Positions 1 through 7,624 are shown, counted from the stretch's first letter. The stretch is DNA of 42,516 nucleotides from Candidatus Acidianus copahuensis (GCF_000632495.1 NZ_JFZT01000020.1:1-42516), one strand, 5' to 3'. The notes: generated by a model not told the origin, from the sequence alone. Numbers and translations are program-made.

Positions 1-362
1 GGTACACAAGTGTTAATCAAGACTAGGATGTTGAAGTCTATCTCGTACTACTTCATGAAACTGATAAGTATGAAACAGAAGTTATTATCCTTGTATAAAC
101 AACCGTTCTCAAATGAAATAAGACGATTATATGTTAAGTGGAAGAGGGAGTTAAACACTATAAGGGATAAACAATCTCTTTGCTGTTTATGTCTCTGATG
201 GTACACAAGTGTTAATCAAGACTAGGATGTTGAAGTCTATCTCGTACTACTTCATGAAACTGATAAGTATGAAACAGAAGTTATTATCCTTGTATAAACA
301 ACCGTTCTCAAATGAAATAAGACGATTATATGTTAAGTGGAAGAGGGAGTTAAACACTATAA
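1..362 (+). repeat. 199-base tandem duplication inside tnpB remnant
   Basis: Bases 1-163 and 200-362 read as the same sequence, so the period is 199. Bases 164-199 are the 5' part of the second unit; the matching part of the first unit lies off the window. Because 199 is not a multiple of three, the duplication itself shifts the reading frame. The copies show no differences that I can see, which suggests a recent event. Confidence 0.9.
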
Positions 363-860
363 TAGATACTACCGTAAGGAAAGTTGTTGAGTTTCTGTAT
401 AACAAAGGTGTCTCATTAATCAAGGTTGGTTATCCAAAGAACATAAGTCAGAAAAAGGGTTAACTTTCTAGTTGTTAACGTCTGGTCTTATAAACAAGTT
501 ATGGACAAGTTGAGGGATGTTGCTGAAGAACACGGAATAACTGTTAAGTTTGTTAACGAGGCATACACTTCAACTACTTGTCCCATCCACGGCAATGGAT
601 GCGGGAAAAGAGTTTCAAGGGGTTTGTTTAAGTGTATAACGTCTAACAAAGTATATAACGCAGACCTAGTTGGTGCGTTTAATATATCCATAATCCCGAG
701 TCCCAATGATGGTGGTGTTGAGGGCTCCTCCACCAGAGGGATAGGGATAAGTTGGGGTAAGACCACCCCACTGGTCTATACGTGGACGAGAGGATCGGGG
801 CTGGTAGTACCAGCTAGATATGATTCTATGAGGGTGAAACGTATGGACCAAAACCTATGA
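1..860 (+). pseudogene. Broken TnpB (IS200/IS605 OrfB family) gene, 5' end outside window
   Basis: This is the C-terminal half of a TnpB-type RNA-guided nuclease gene. At about 165-199 the frame reads NNLFAVYVSDGTQ, the strand just after the RuvC-I aspartate. A helical region (LYKQPFSNEIRRLYVKWKREL) follows. After 500, a zinc-ribbon-like stretch (TTCPIHG, CGKRV, LFKC) leads into NADLVGAFNIS, the typical TnpB C-terminus. Three lesions are visible: a 199-base tandem duplication that shifts the frame, a stop at 461-463, and a frameshift between about 463 and 475, after which VVNVWSYKQVMDKL resumes in another frame. The ends of the element are not fully defined; the right-end hairpin lies just after the stop. 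It cannot make an intact protein, although the right end might still serve as a guide-RNA scaffold if another TnpB is supplied. Confidence 0.85.
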
Positions 861-877
861 ACCGCTCTGAGAGGAAC

Positions 878-906
878 CCTCGCTCTTTAGAGCGGGGAGG
901 AGGTCA
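878..906 (+). mobile_element. Right-end hairpin of the first TnpB element (family 1)
   Basis: Seventeen bases after the tnpB stop is a GC-rich hairpin, CGCTCT-TT-AGAGCG flanked by CCT and GGG, followed by GAGGAGGTCA. This is the usual position of the IS200/IS605 right end and of the 3' part of the TnpB guide RNA. The same 29 bases recur in reverse orientation at 24887-24915 without a transposase gene. Confidence 0.7.
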
Positions 907-1000
907 GTTAAGTAATTTAGTGTTTTTAAATGATATAAATAGATGATTGTTCCTCTCTTTTACAATATTCAAATGATTTCTATTTTATAGAAATTAAGAT

Positions 1001-2749
1001 CTATGAAGTAGATTTTTGATCGATTTCTACCTTAATTTCACATGAGTTAAGAGGCGGGGTTCCGCTTAGTTTTCCTTTTCTTGGGCCTTCGAGACAATTT
1101 ATTGGTTTTCCATCTAAGTCAAACAAATGACTTTTATACATGAAATATACTCCTTCAGGAATTCTTTCATCCTTAACAAAATGTACTCTGACTTTTCCGA
1201 ACTCATTGTACATGTATCCTACGCCTTCAAATCTTGAATTAAAGACCTTCGCTTCACCTTTATATATCTCTCTAAATTGCGAATTGGTAAAATTAGGATG
1301 TGAAGAAAAAATAAGCACATTCTCACATCTCTCTAACTTTTGTGGAAGGGGTAAAACTTTAACCTTATTACCTTCTATCTTCCTGTCTAGCTTGATTATC
1401 TTGTCTTTTTTTAGTCTCTCGCTATCAATTCCAGTTGATTTAGATATTGCATTCCATTCATCTTCCCATATAACTTCGTCCGATATTTTTAATCTTTTAG
1501 CTATTTCTCTCATAAGTTCAATTTCTGTTAATCCTTTCTTTTTCCGAATGGGCGAATTATAAACTAAATAGTTGTGCCAATAACTATATACAACATCCTC
1601 TTTCTCAAGAAATGTTGCTGCAGGCAGTTGAACTTCAGATATTTTCGTGGTCTCATTAACGAAGGGATCATGGGTAATTACTTTTAGTCTGCCTTCATTT
1701 ACAGCATCAATAATTCTATCAGAACCAGGTAAGGAATGAATTGGGTTTGAGTTCCAGACGTAAAGTAAGTCAATTTTCCCTTTTTCGATCTCATAGGCCA
1801 ACTCAGACATTCCAACTACTCTTGATGGACGGTAAGCGTGCAAACCCCTAAGGTAGTTGAAATCTATTCCAAGGCCTTGACTATTAGCATAAAAGAACCA
1901 TCTCCTTAATCCTAGAAGTGCCGGTATTAGGGAAATTAACCCAACAGCATGGCCACCATTGATGGTTCTACCTAACGCGAAACCTATTATTGTCAAAGGT
2001 TTCATGTCTTGATATATTTTTGCTAGTTCCTTGATCTTATTATATGCTAGACCTGTTTCAATAGCAATTTCATCATCTGAGAAAGAGTTAACGTATTTTT
2101 GAAGGGTTATTGGATCGTCTAGAAGAGAATTTTCCATGTTATATTTCATAATTTCCTTGATAACTCCTATTGCTAAGTAAGGATCAGAAGAAGGTTTTAT
2201 GATAAAGGAAACATCGCTTCTTTTAACTGCTTCACTCTCTCTAATGTCGATTGCAATTTTGAACTTATCTTTTATTAATTTCCATCCATGGATGAAGCTA
2301 AATGGTGTCTCCGATCCCCACATTACAAACGAATTAGCCTTCAAAAAATCTTCTGGAGATGAACCTAGAGATGAACCATAATGGGCTTTTATACCTTCAT
2401 GACCTTCTGTACTACAGATTGAGTAATCGGTTGAAATTGTTCCAAGTAAGTTCCAAAGTCTTGCTGGAAAATACCACGTTAAGAGACCTTGATTTCCATC
2501 ATACTCTATATGGGCTATTCTTTTCTTATCCGTTGCTGAAATAAGCCGTGACACGTAATCTAACGCATAGCCCCAGTCAACTTCTTTTCCTTCGACTACA
2601 GGATGAACTAATCTGTTTATTTCATTCCTCTTAAGATCCGCCATTCCCCTTGAGCACGTAAATCCATTTGTTGGGAAAATAGACATGGGTCTATATTCAT
2701 CGTCAAAAATACACGTATCATAGCAGTCTCTTGTACACGCTATTACCAT
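1001..2749 (-). CDS. Molybdopterin oxidoreductase, DMSO-reductase family
   Basis: The product is about 582 residues, a compact member of the bis-MGD molybdo/tungsto-enzyme family (formate dehydrogenase, polysulfide or thiosulfate reductase type). The N-terminus carries the [4Fe-4S] cysteines C5, C9, C13 and C32 (CTRDCYDTC and FTC), followed by the family motif RLVHPVV. Central blocks such as LLYVWNSNPIHSLPGS and HDPFVNETTKISEVQLPAATFLEKED are typical pterin-binding and substrate-domain sequences. No twin-arginine signal is seen, so a cytoplasmic location is likely. The start at 2749 is preferred over a longer frame reaching 2893 because it places the cysteine cluster at the N-terminus and leaves TTATAA about 31 bases upstream. 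No electron-transfer or membrane-anchor partner lies next to it, and the substrate cannot be named. Confidence 0.85.
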   Translation of the reverse strand: MVIACTRDCYDTCIFDDEYRPMSIFPTNGFTCSRGMADLKRNEINRLVHPVVEGKEVDWGYALDYVSRLISATDKKRIAHIEYDGNQGLLTWYFPARLWNLLGTISTDYSICSTEGHEGIKAHYGSSLGSSPEDFLKANSFVMWGSETPFSFIHGWKLIKDKFKIAIDIRESEAVKRSDVSFIIKPSSDPYLAIGVIKEIMKYNMENSLLDDPITLQKYVNSFSDDEIAIETGLAYNKIKELAKIYQDMKPLTIIGFALGRTINGGHAVGLISLIPALLGLRRWFFYANSQGLGIDFNYLRGLHAYRPSRVVGMSELAYEIEKGKIDLLYVWNSNPIHSLPGSDRIIDAVNEGRLKVITHDPFVNETTKISEVQLPAATFLEKEDVVYSYWHNYLVYNSPIRKKKGLTEIELMREIAKRLKISDEVIWEDEWNAISKSTGIDSERLKKDKIIKLDRKIEGNKVKVLPLPQKLERCENVLIFSSHPNFTNSQFREIYKGEAKVFNSRFEGVGYMYNEFGKVRVHFVKDERIPEGVYFMYKSHLFDLDGKPINCLEGPRKGKLSGTPPLNSCEIKVEIDQKSTS

Positions 2750-3214
2750 AAAGTACATACTACATAAAGATAATAAATTATAAGATCTTTGACCTATGCA
2801 AATGAAAAGTGTTAGTTCTTTCTCATAGTTTTCCTTTGTATCCTTGGTAATAGTGCCAGATTTAGTGGGTGTTCTATAATATCTGATAGACAATTAGAAG
2901 GTATACTTCTGGTTATCTCTTCGTTTTTATCTACACCGATATTTTTGGAAGTCTGTTTGATCTTTTATTGGTAGCAGAAATATTAGCTTTGACTGGCAAG
3001 TAGTTTTAGTACTTACTTAAATTATTTCCAAATAATAATCCTTTATATTAATTTTTTTCTAGAAATTTTTAAAGAAATTAAAAGTTAATCTAAACCTATT
3101 CTTATATAACAATACTCTCTTTTCGGTCACAATATTGGTTCTCTGATATATATTTGGCCTTATTCTTACTAATCTCAAAATTTTGAGCTTAGAGTTATAG
3201 TTATTAAGCTCATT
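2750..3214. other. AT-rich intergenic stretch, no gene seen
   Basis: This stretch holds the probable promoter of the minus-strand oxidoreductase (TTATAA near 2776-2781) and otherwise only low-complexity AT-rich sequence. I see no convincing coding frame on either strand. Confidence 0.5.
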
Positions 3215-3364
3215 TTAAATAAAAGACGAAAAGTTTTCATATAAAATAACATCTTGATTCGTATAAGGGAGTTCCCTTAGATTTTCCCTTATATCAGTCA
3301 ATAATGGATCATTGGATAGTATAGTGGCTAGCTCACAGTAAACTACTATGGTAAGTAGGGGCAA
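3215..3364 (-). pseudogene. Coding-like remnant downstream of the GH15 remnant
   Basis: On the minus strand a frame reads LPLLTIVVYCELATILSNDP, then LLTDIRENLRELPYTNQ, ending at a stop at 3215-3217. It has only a TTG as possible start, at 3362-3364, and would encode about 49 residues. It is in the same frame as the GH15 remnant just upstream and is separated from it by that gene's stop. I do not recognise the family. The composition looks protein-like rather than random, so a decayed gene is the likeliest reading. Confidence 0.35.
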
Positions 3365-3385
3365 AAAATTAGTAATACTAGAAAT

Positions 3386-3840
3386 TTATCTTTTTCTAAG
3401 AGCAAAGAATAATGTAACTATTACGACTATACTGATGATAAGCTCAATAATGATCACATATGAAGAGTTTTGAGGTTCAGGAAGCGATAGAGAGACAATG
3501 ACGAGCATTGATGCTGACCATGTAAGTGGTGAGGTCGTAGGAAGAGGAACGCCAAGCTTAGGGTCTATAGCCTCTGGTAGTAAACCCTGTTGTGAATGAT
3601 TATAAGTCCAATAAAGGAGGAGATTTACTGATCTAACATAATTTCCTTCCCGAGCATAATAAAGTGCTTTAAAAAGAGCAGTTATTATCCATGGAGGATC
3701 TGGTCCAGTACTATTATATAAATATTCAGAAAAGTGATAGTCATCTCCGGGAAACCTAGCTAATCCTCCTTAAATAGTAAGCATTGAACTTACGTTCTGA
3801 ACATCCTCTTTAATGTACTTTATTTTAGATAAATGTCTTT
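3386..3840 (-). pseudogene. C-terminal remnant of a membrane-anchored GH15 glucoamylase
   Basis: Reading the minus strand gives GGLARFPGDDYHFSEYLYN, then PPWIITALFKALYYAREGNY, LLPEAIDPKLGVPLPTTSPL and TWSASM. These are the C-terminal catalytic-domain motifs of GH15 glucoamylase/trehalase-type enzymes; the Glu of LLPEA is the expected general base. A hydrophobic span (about SSYVIIIELIISIVVIVTLF) and RKR follow, ending at the stop at 3386-3388, which suggests an extracellular enzyme held by a C-terminal membrane anchor. An in-frame TAA at 3770-3772 interrupts it at ...MLTI*GGLARF. Similarity continues weakly upstream to about 3840, and the N-terminal two-thirds is missing. There is no start codon, so this is a dead gene. 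Confidence 0.8.
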
Positions 3841-3993
3841 AACTCCCTTAATTATTTTAAAAAATAAAGAGATTATACTTAAAAAATAGGAACTAACATT
3901 ACGTTAACTATAAATTTGTTATTAAAGATATTACGAATTCTCATTACTATTTTTCTTTATTTTAATTATGAAGATGCATAATTAAGCACACCT

Positions 3994-4006
3994 AAAAATA
4001 TATAAA
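3994..4006 (+). promoter_or_regulatory. TATA box for the GNAT gene
   Basis: AAAAATATATAAA is centred about 28 bases before the ATG at 4029, the spacing expected for a leaderless archaeal transcript. Confidence 0.65.
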
Positions 4007-4028
4007 CCCACAAAACAGATAATCTATA

Positions 4029-4496
4029 ATGGAAAAAGAAAAACTAGCAATAAGAAGAGCATCTAGGGACGATTGGAAAGGGATATATGATCTTTATTCA
4101 TCTTTGAGTGAAGAAGATCTCTATCTAAGGTTCTTCCATTTTTATAGGCTTACTATTGAAGATGCGATAAAGTTAAGTTCAGATGATGAACATGTGACTT
4201 TACTTGCAGAGATAGATGAAAAGATAATTGGAGAGGCGACTCTAGAGAAAGATGGAGAAATTTCCCTTGTTGTCAAACCTGAATATAGAAAACTTGGAAT
4301 AGGCACTATTTTAGTCTCAAAGTTAATAGAAGAAGGTAGAAGAATGGGGCTAAAAAAGTTAAAATTTTTTACTCTCCCGGAAAACGTTCCTATGATAAAG
4401 CTAGGTAAAAGATTAGGCTTTATGATAAGGGAAGATGAAGACGAGATTTATGGAGAGCTATCCTTAAATGAGGCAGCAGTAGTCCCGGCTAAATAA
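4029..4496 (+). CDS. GNAT-family N-acetyltransferase
   Basis: The product is 155 residues with the GNAT fold: an N-terminal strand-helix (LAIRRASRDDWKGIYDLY), central strands GEATLEKDGEISLVV, and the acetyl-CoA pyrophosphate loop YRKLGIGTIL (RxxGxG type) followed by a long helix. The C-terminal LGKRLGFMIREDEDEIYGEL is the usual last strands. The substrate cannot be told; it resembles standalone GNATs acting on small molecules or protein N-termini. The start is supported by a TATA box 28 bases upstream. Its 3' end overlaps the convergent FAD oxidase gene by 49 bases, so the two mRNAs are antisense to each other there. Confidence 0.88.
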   Translation: MEKEKLAIRRASRDDWKGIYDLYSSLSEEDLYLRFFHFYRLTIEDAIKLSSDDEHVTLLAEIDEKIIGEATLEKDGEISLVVKPEYRKLGIGTILVSKLIEEGRRMGLKKLKFFTLPENVPMIKLGKRLGFMIREDEDEIYGELSLNEAAVVPAK

Positions 4497-5806
4497 GCTC
4501 TTTCCACATATTTTCCTGGATTCATTATGTCCTTTGGATCAAACAACCTTTTTATTCCCATCATTAAATCAAGAACGAGAGGACCATTACTCTTAAAGAG
4601 TTGAACTCTCATCATCTCTGCTTTCTGTACTCCTATTCCATGCTCACCTGAAACAGAACCGCCTAAATCGATTGAAATCTTAGCTACTTCTTTAAAGAGT
4701 TTCTCTACTTCGTCTTTATTTTTTCCTAGAATATTAGGATGGAGATTTCCGTCTCCTATGTGGGAAATTATGTAAAATTTAGTCCCATATTTTTTTCCAA
4801 GTTCATTTAGCCTTTCTATTGCTTCTGGAAGTTTAGATACTGGTACTACAATGTCTTCGGCATAAAAATAACCTGAGTTCTCCGTCTTTACTGCTATCGC
4901 AGCCTGAGCCCTAAGCGAATAAATCCTTTCCGCCTCTTCACCTTCAAGGACTTTATATTCTCCCTTCTCTTTAACTATGGATATAACGTCTTGAAGCTGA
5001 TCGTCCTCAATTGAAATCATTAGCATACCTCCATCTGTCTCCTTGAGTTGAGCGTTCAAGTTCTTATTCATTGATTTAACAACGTCAGCGTCTAGATACT
5101 CTGAGAATTCAGGAAGGATCTTAGCCTTTCTTAGTTCGATTATAGCTTCTCCAGCTTTCTTTATGCTTTCTGGATAGGAGATTACTAGGAAAATCTTTTT
5201 CTTTGGCAAAGGAATCAACCTTAACCAAATCTCGGTTATAATTCCAAGAGTTCCCTCACTACCAACTAAAAGATGAATCAGATCATAACCAGCTCTATTT
5301 TTCCTTAATGGCTCTCCTAACTTGACAATATTTCCATTAGGCATGACAACCTTTAAGGCAAGAACCCACTCTCTAAATGGTCCGTATTTAACTCCTCTCA
5401 TTCCACCTGAACCCTCTGATGTTGCACCTCCTACAGTACAAAGGAAAAAGCTTGCTGGATCTGGAGGAAAGAATAGACCCTTTGCCTCTACTGCCTCGTA
5501 TAAATCAATGAGTTTTACTCCAGGTTGTACCCTAACGTACCAGTCCACGTCATTAATCTCAAGGATTTTATTCATCTTAGAAAGATCAATTACTATACAA
5601 CCCTCACAGGATACAGCGCCAGTTAGGCTACTTCCTGATCCCCAAGGAACTATAGGAATAGAGTTTTCATATGCAAACTTTACAATTCTCTCAACTTCCT
5701 CTTCATCTTTTGGAAAGAACACTTCTATTGGAGAAACCTTAAAACCGGAAAAATCTTCCCTTTCCTCTATTTTATGTTCTATGTTTTCTAGGTCTTTTAA
5801 GTCCAT
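4448..5806 (-). CDS. FAD-linked oxidase, GlcD / D-lactate dehydrogenase type
   Basis: The product is 452 residues with the PCMH-type FAD domain in the first 200: PWGSGSSLTG contacts the FAD pyrophosphate, and PPDPASFFLCTVGGATSEGS and GSEGTLGIITE are classic family motifs. The C-terminal FAD-oxidase domain has SHIGDGNLHPN and SGEHGIGVQKAE, whose histidines and glutamate line the active site. It probably oxidises a 2-hydroxy acid such as D-lactate or glycolate to the 2-oxo acid. No GlcE/GlcF or iron-sulfur partner lies nearby, so the electron acceptor is unknown. Length is normal. Its end overlaps the convergent GNAT gene by 49 bases. Confidence 0.9.
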   Translation of the reverse strand: MDLKDLENIEHKIEEREDFSGFKVSPIEVFFPKDEEEVERIVKFAYENSIPIVPWGSGSSLTGAVSCEGCIVIDLSKMNKILEINDVDWYVRVQPGVKLIDLYEAVEAKGLFFPPDPASFFLCTVGGATSEGSGGMRGVKYGPFREWVLALKVVMPNGNIVKLGEPLRKNRAGYDLIHLLVGSEGTLGIITEIWLRLIPLPKKKIFLVISYPESIKKAGEAIIELRKAKILPEFSEYLDADVVKSMNKNLNAQLKETDGGMLMISIEDDQLQDVISIVKEKGEYKVLEGEEAERIYSLRAQAAIAVKTENSGYFYAEDIVVPVSKLPEAIERLNELGKKYGTKFYIISHIGDGNLHPNILGKNKDEVEKLFKEVAKISIDLGGSVSGEHGIGVQKAEMMRVQLFKSNGPLVLDLMMGIKRLFDPKDIMNPGKYVERAYLAGTTAASFKDSSP

Positions 5807-5837
5807 ATATAAATCTTAAAGGGTAATAAAATAAGGA

Positions 5838-6104
5838 TTATTCAGAAACGAAAATTTTTCTACCATCCTTCATTTTTATCACTTTACATTTCTTTCCTGG
5901 AGTAATGTTATAATAAGAGATTTTACCATCTATTGTTGAACCGGCAATTATTACCCCTTTTTCCCTTAATTTCATTACTAGTTGACATACATCTTCTGGA
6001 GGTTCTACTTCTTCTATACTTTCAACGTCTTTTTTCTTTAGCCTTAGAGGTTCAAAACTTGGAAAATTTATTACTATTTCATCCTCAAGAACTTGAATGC
6101 TCAT
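5838..6104 (-). CDS. Small conserved-looking protein, function unknown
   Basis: This encodes 88 residues, acidic, without membrane segments. The pattern of short strands (VLEDEIVINF, VIIAGSTIDGKISYYNI, CKVIKMKDGRKIFV) suggests a small beta-rich fold, and there are two cysteines (VCQL, KKCKV). I do not recognise a family. A TATA-like TTTTTATATAT lies about 28 bases before the ATG. It is 31 bases upstream of the FAD oxidase on the same strand, so the two could share a transcript, and it is divergent from the gene at 6208. Confidence 0.7.
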   Translation of the reverse strand: MSIQVLEDEIVINFPSFEPLRLKKKDVESIEEVEPPEDVCQLVMKLREKGVIIAGSTIDGKISYYNITPGKKCKVIKMKDGRKIFVSE

Positions 6105-6207
6105 AAAATTTTCTTCTTTTCCATATATAAAAATCTTTTGAAATATGCAAAATCAAAGAGTTTTTCCTTTCATATCTCTTTTTTTACTATTCATAAAAAT
6201 ATCTTCC

Positions 6208-6555
6208 ATGGACTTACAACAATTCTTGAGGTATATTGAACTTAGGATGGATGCGATCGCATCAACTTACTTTGGTCTAGTCCTAAATAGAGCGAAGGTG
6301 AACTACATTAATGACAATTGGAGCTCGCTCGTAAGATCATTGGAAAAGTCAAAGGAAATTTCTATAGAAGTTGAAATAGATCTGAACTTCTTCACGCCAG
6401 ACGGAGAAGTTAAAGGCAAATATACAACAGAGATAGCTATCAAGGAGAATTTACCTCCAGAAGAAGGATTAAGCGATTATGTAGCTAGATTGGAAAAATT
6501 AATCGAGTTGCATAAAAAATTTTTACGTCGTACACAATATTCTAAATTTATTTAA
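6208..6555 (+). CDS. Hypothetical protein of about 115 residues
   Basis: The product begins MDLQQFLRYIELRMD and contains a charged beta stretch (EISIEVEIDLNFFTPDGEV) followed by helices (EGLSDYVARLEKLIELHKKF). It is soluble, and I do not recognise its family. The open frame extends upstream to 6145, but that extension (FPFISLFLLF) starts only about 18 bases from the TATA-like element at 6123-6131, so 6208 is the more plausible start. An ATG at 6247 is also possible. It is divergent from the small gene at 5838-6104. Confidence 0.6.
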   Translation: MDLQQFLRYIELRMDAIASTYFGLVLNRAKVNYINDNWSSLVRSLEKSKEISIEVEIDLNFFTPDGEVKGKYTTEIAIKENLPPEEGLSDYVARLEKLIELHKKFLRRTQYSKFI

Positions 6556-6686
6556 GCTTTTCTTTTAATACAAAAGTTAAAGTATTACACTACAGTTTAA
6601 TCCTTACTATGTGATGTTAGTATGATCAAAATAACAATAGGAGAGTTTATAAGCTCAAAAAGCAATATAATTTTTAGTGAGACTTT

Positions 6687-6857
6687 ATGATATCAGCCTT
6701 CAAACAACAGAAAAAAGAAGAGGAGACAAAATTAGTTAATTTTTCAGAGTTACCAGATGAGTACTTAAAGGACGAATTTCCTGAAATTTGGAATAGTATA
6801 AGAAGAGAGAGAGTAAAAGTAGACTGTTACTATGGTATGTTCCCTTGTAGAAATTAA
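6687..6857 (+). CDS. Small 56-residue protein with C-terminal cysteines
   Basis: A short frame encodes MISAFKQQKKEEETK, then LVNFSELPDEYLKDEFPEI, WNSIRRERVKV and DCYYGMFPCRN, ending in TAA. Charge distribution and residue use look protein-like: a lysine/glutamate-rich N-terminus, an acidic helix-like centre and two cysteines five residues from each other's flank near the end (CYYGMFPC). TATA-like stretches lie at 6645-6652 and 6664-6670. I do not recognise the family. The cysteine pair could bind a metal or form a disulfide, but this is a guess. Confidence 0.55.
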   Translation: MISAFKQQKKEEETKLVNFSELPDEYLKDEFPEIWNSIRRERVKVDCYYGMFPCRN

Positions 6858-6941
6858 ACATTTTCTTAGAACATTGATTATTTCTTGTTTATTTCCATAG
6901 GGGTTTGGGTTTTACGGACATTTAATGTCATGTTCATGAAA

Positions 6942-7065
6942 CCCTTGGGCTTCACCACGTTCTGAGCCGAAGCTCATCATTACGATCCGCCCCATTAGCG
7001 GGATAACCCCGCCCACACCACCGAAGACCGGGTTGTGGGGAAACCCGCACATCCTTAATTCCTCC
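6942..7065 (-). repeat. Structured dispersed repeat, family 3, minus orientation
   Basis: This GC-rich block in an AT-rich gap reads on the minus strand GGAGGAATTAAGG, TGCGGGTTTCCCCACA, CTTCGGTGGTGT, ATCCCGCTAATGG, ATGATGAGCTT and GAAGCCCAAGGG. A diverged copy in plus orientation lies at 27324-27431 with the same blocks in the same order. Several parts can pair (GCGGGTTTCCCCAC, CGGGGTTATCCCG). It may be the right end or guide-RNA scaffold of a TnpB-type element that has lost its gene, but I could not match it to a protein frame with confidence. Confidence 0.6.
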
Positions 7066-7489
7066 TTCTCCCTTTTTTTGTCCCTTCTTCGGGTCTACAT
7101 TAACCCACATTTGGGAAGATATAATATTGATTTTAGAATATATATTAAGTATTTTGGTTTGAAGTGAAAATCATGAAATGTATATAAATGTCACGATCTA
7201 AGCTAAACTGCTGACAACGGCTTAACTGGGTGGAAGAACTCACACTCTTTAGGACAGATATAACCTATTTTAGAAAAATGTGAAGTTCTTTGACGGATAC
7301 TAATACGATGACTATAGGTCTTTAGGGTTGACACTGATGAGTAAACATAAGTATGAAAGCAGAGGGATAATGAATGTTACTGTAGAACTAATACCCTCAA
7401 ATCATAATTGTTAAGATATACTCATACGCTTTGAAGATCTGAAACTAAATATGAAATAGGTAATTCATTATTATAATCATGAAGAAATG
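7066..7489. other. Gap between the repeat and the operon promoter, no gene seen
   Basis: No coding frame of note was found. It may contain further decayed remnants of the element represented by the repeat at 6942-7065, but no defined ends could be identified. Confidence 0.4.
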
Positions 7490-7500
7490 TTTTTATATCC
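7490..7500 (+). promoter_or_regulatory. Probable TATA box of the Ehr-like operon
   Basis: TTTTTATATCC, preceded by the purine-rich GAAGAAATG as a possible BRE. A start about 26 bases downstream, near 7520, would give an mRNA leader of roughly 105 bases that contains the riboswitch-like element. This is unusual in an order where first genes are mostly leaderless. Confidence 0.5.
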
Positions 7501-7531
7501 CATCTGTTATTCACTTACTGTCGATAAGTGA

Positions 7532-7616
7532 GACGGGGGATGGCGTCCCCCTGAGGGTTTTCCCTCAAACTGCCTAAACAATGAGGGCTGATGACGCCTA
7601 TCTCTACAGAGATAGG
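7532..7616 (+). promoter_or_regulatory. Fluoride (crcB-motif) riboswitch with expression-platform hairpin
   Basis: The element has the parts of the crcB/fluoride aptamer in order. A hairpin GGGGG/CCCCC (7535-7539 with 7547-7551) has the loop ATGGCGT, giving the conserved GGGATGGCGTCC. A small optional hairpin TGAGGG-TTTT-CCCTCA follows (7552-7567). Then come AAACTGCC (7567-7574) and CTGATGACGCC (7588-7598), with GCC/GGC pairing between them. Loop bases GGCGT (7542-7546) can pair with ACGCC (7594-7598), the diagnostic pseudoknot. An 8-bp hairpin, CCTATCTC/GAGATAGG (7597-7616), shares its first two bases with that pseudoknot. It lies 8 bases before the ATG at 7625 and covers GGTTGAG, a possible ribosome-binding site. 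Fluoride binding would therefore be expected to favour translation. The motif match is seen directly; ligand and mechanism are inferred. Confidence 0.85.
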
Positions 7617-7624
7617 TTGAGACC

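Noticed and set aside
1140..1562. Plus-strand open frame of 140 codons inside the molybdopterin oxidoreductase gene
   Set aside because: It is fully antisense to a well-supported gene, with serine/leucine-rich content typical of shadow frames.
7585..7622. Hammerhead ribozyme or C/D-box sRNA, because of CTGATGA followed by a hairpin and GAGA
   Set aside because: The hammerhead needs GAAA after stem II and a suitable cleavage triplet, and neither fits. A C/D sRNA would need a purine before TGATGA and paired D boxes. The whole set of motifs fits the fluoride aptamer much better.
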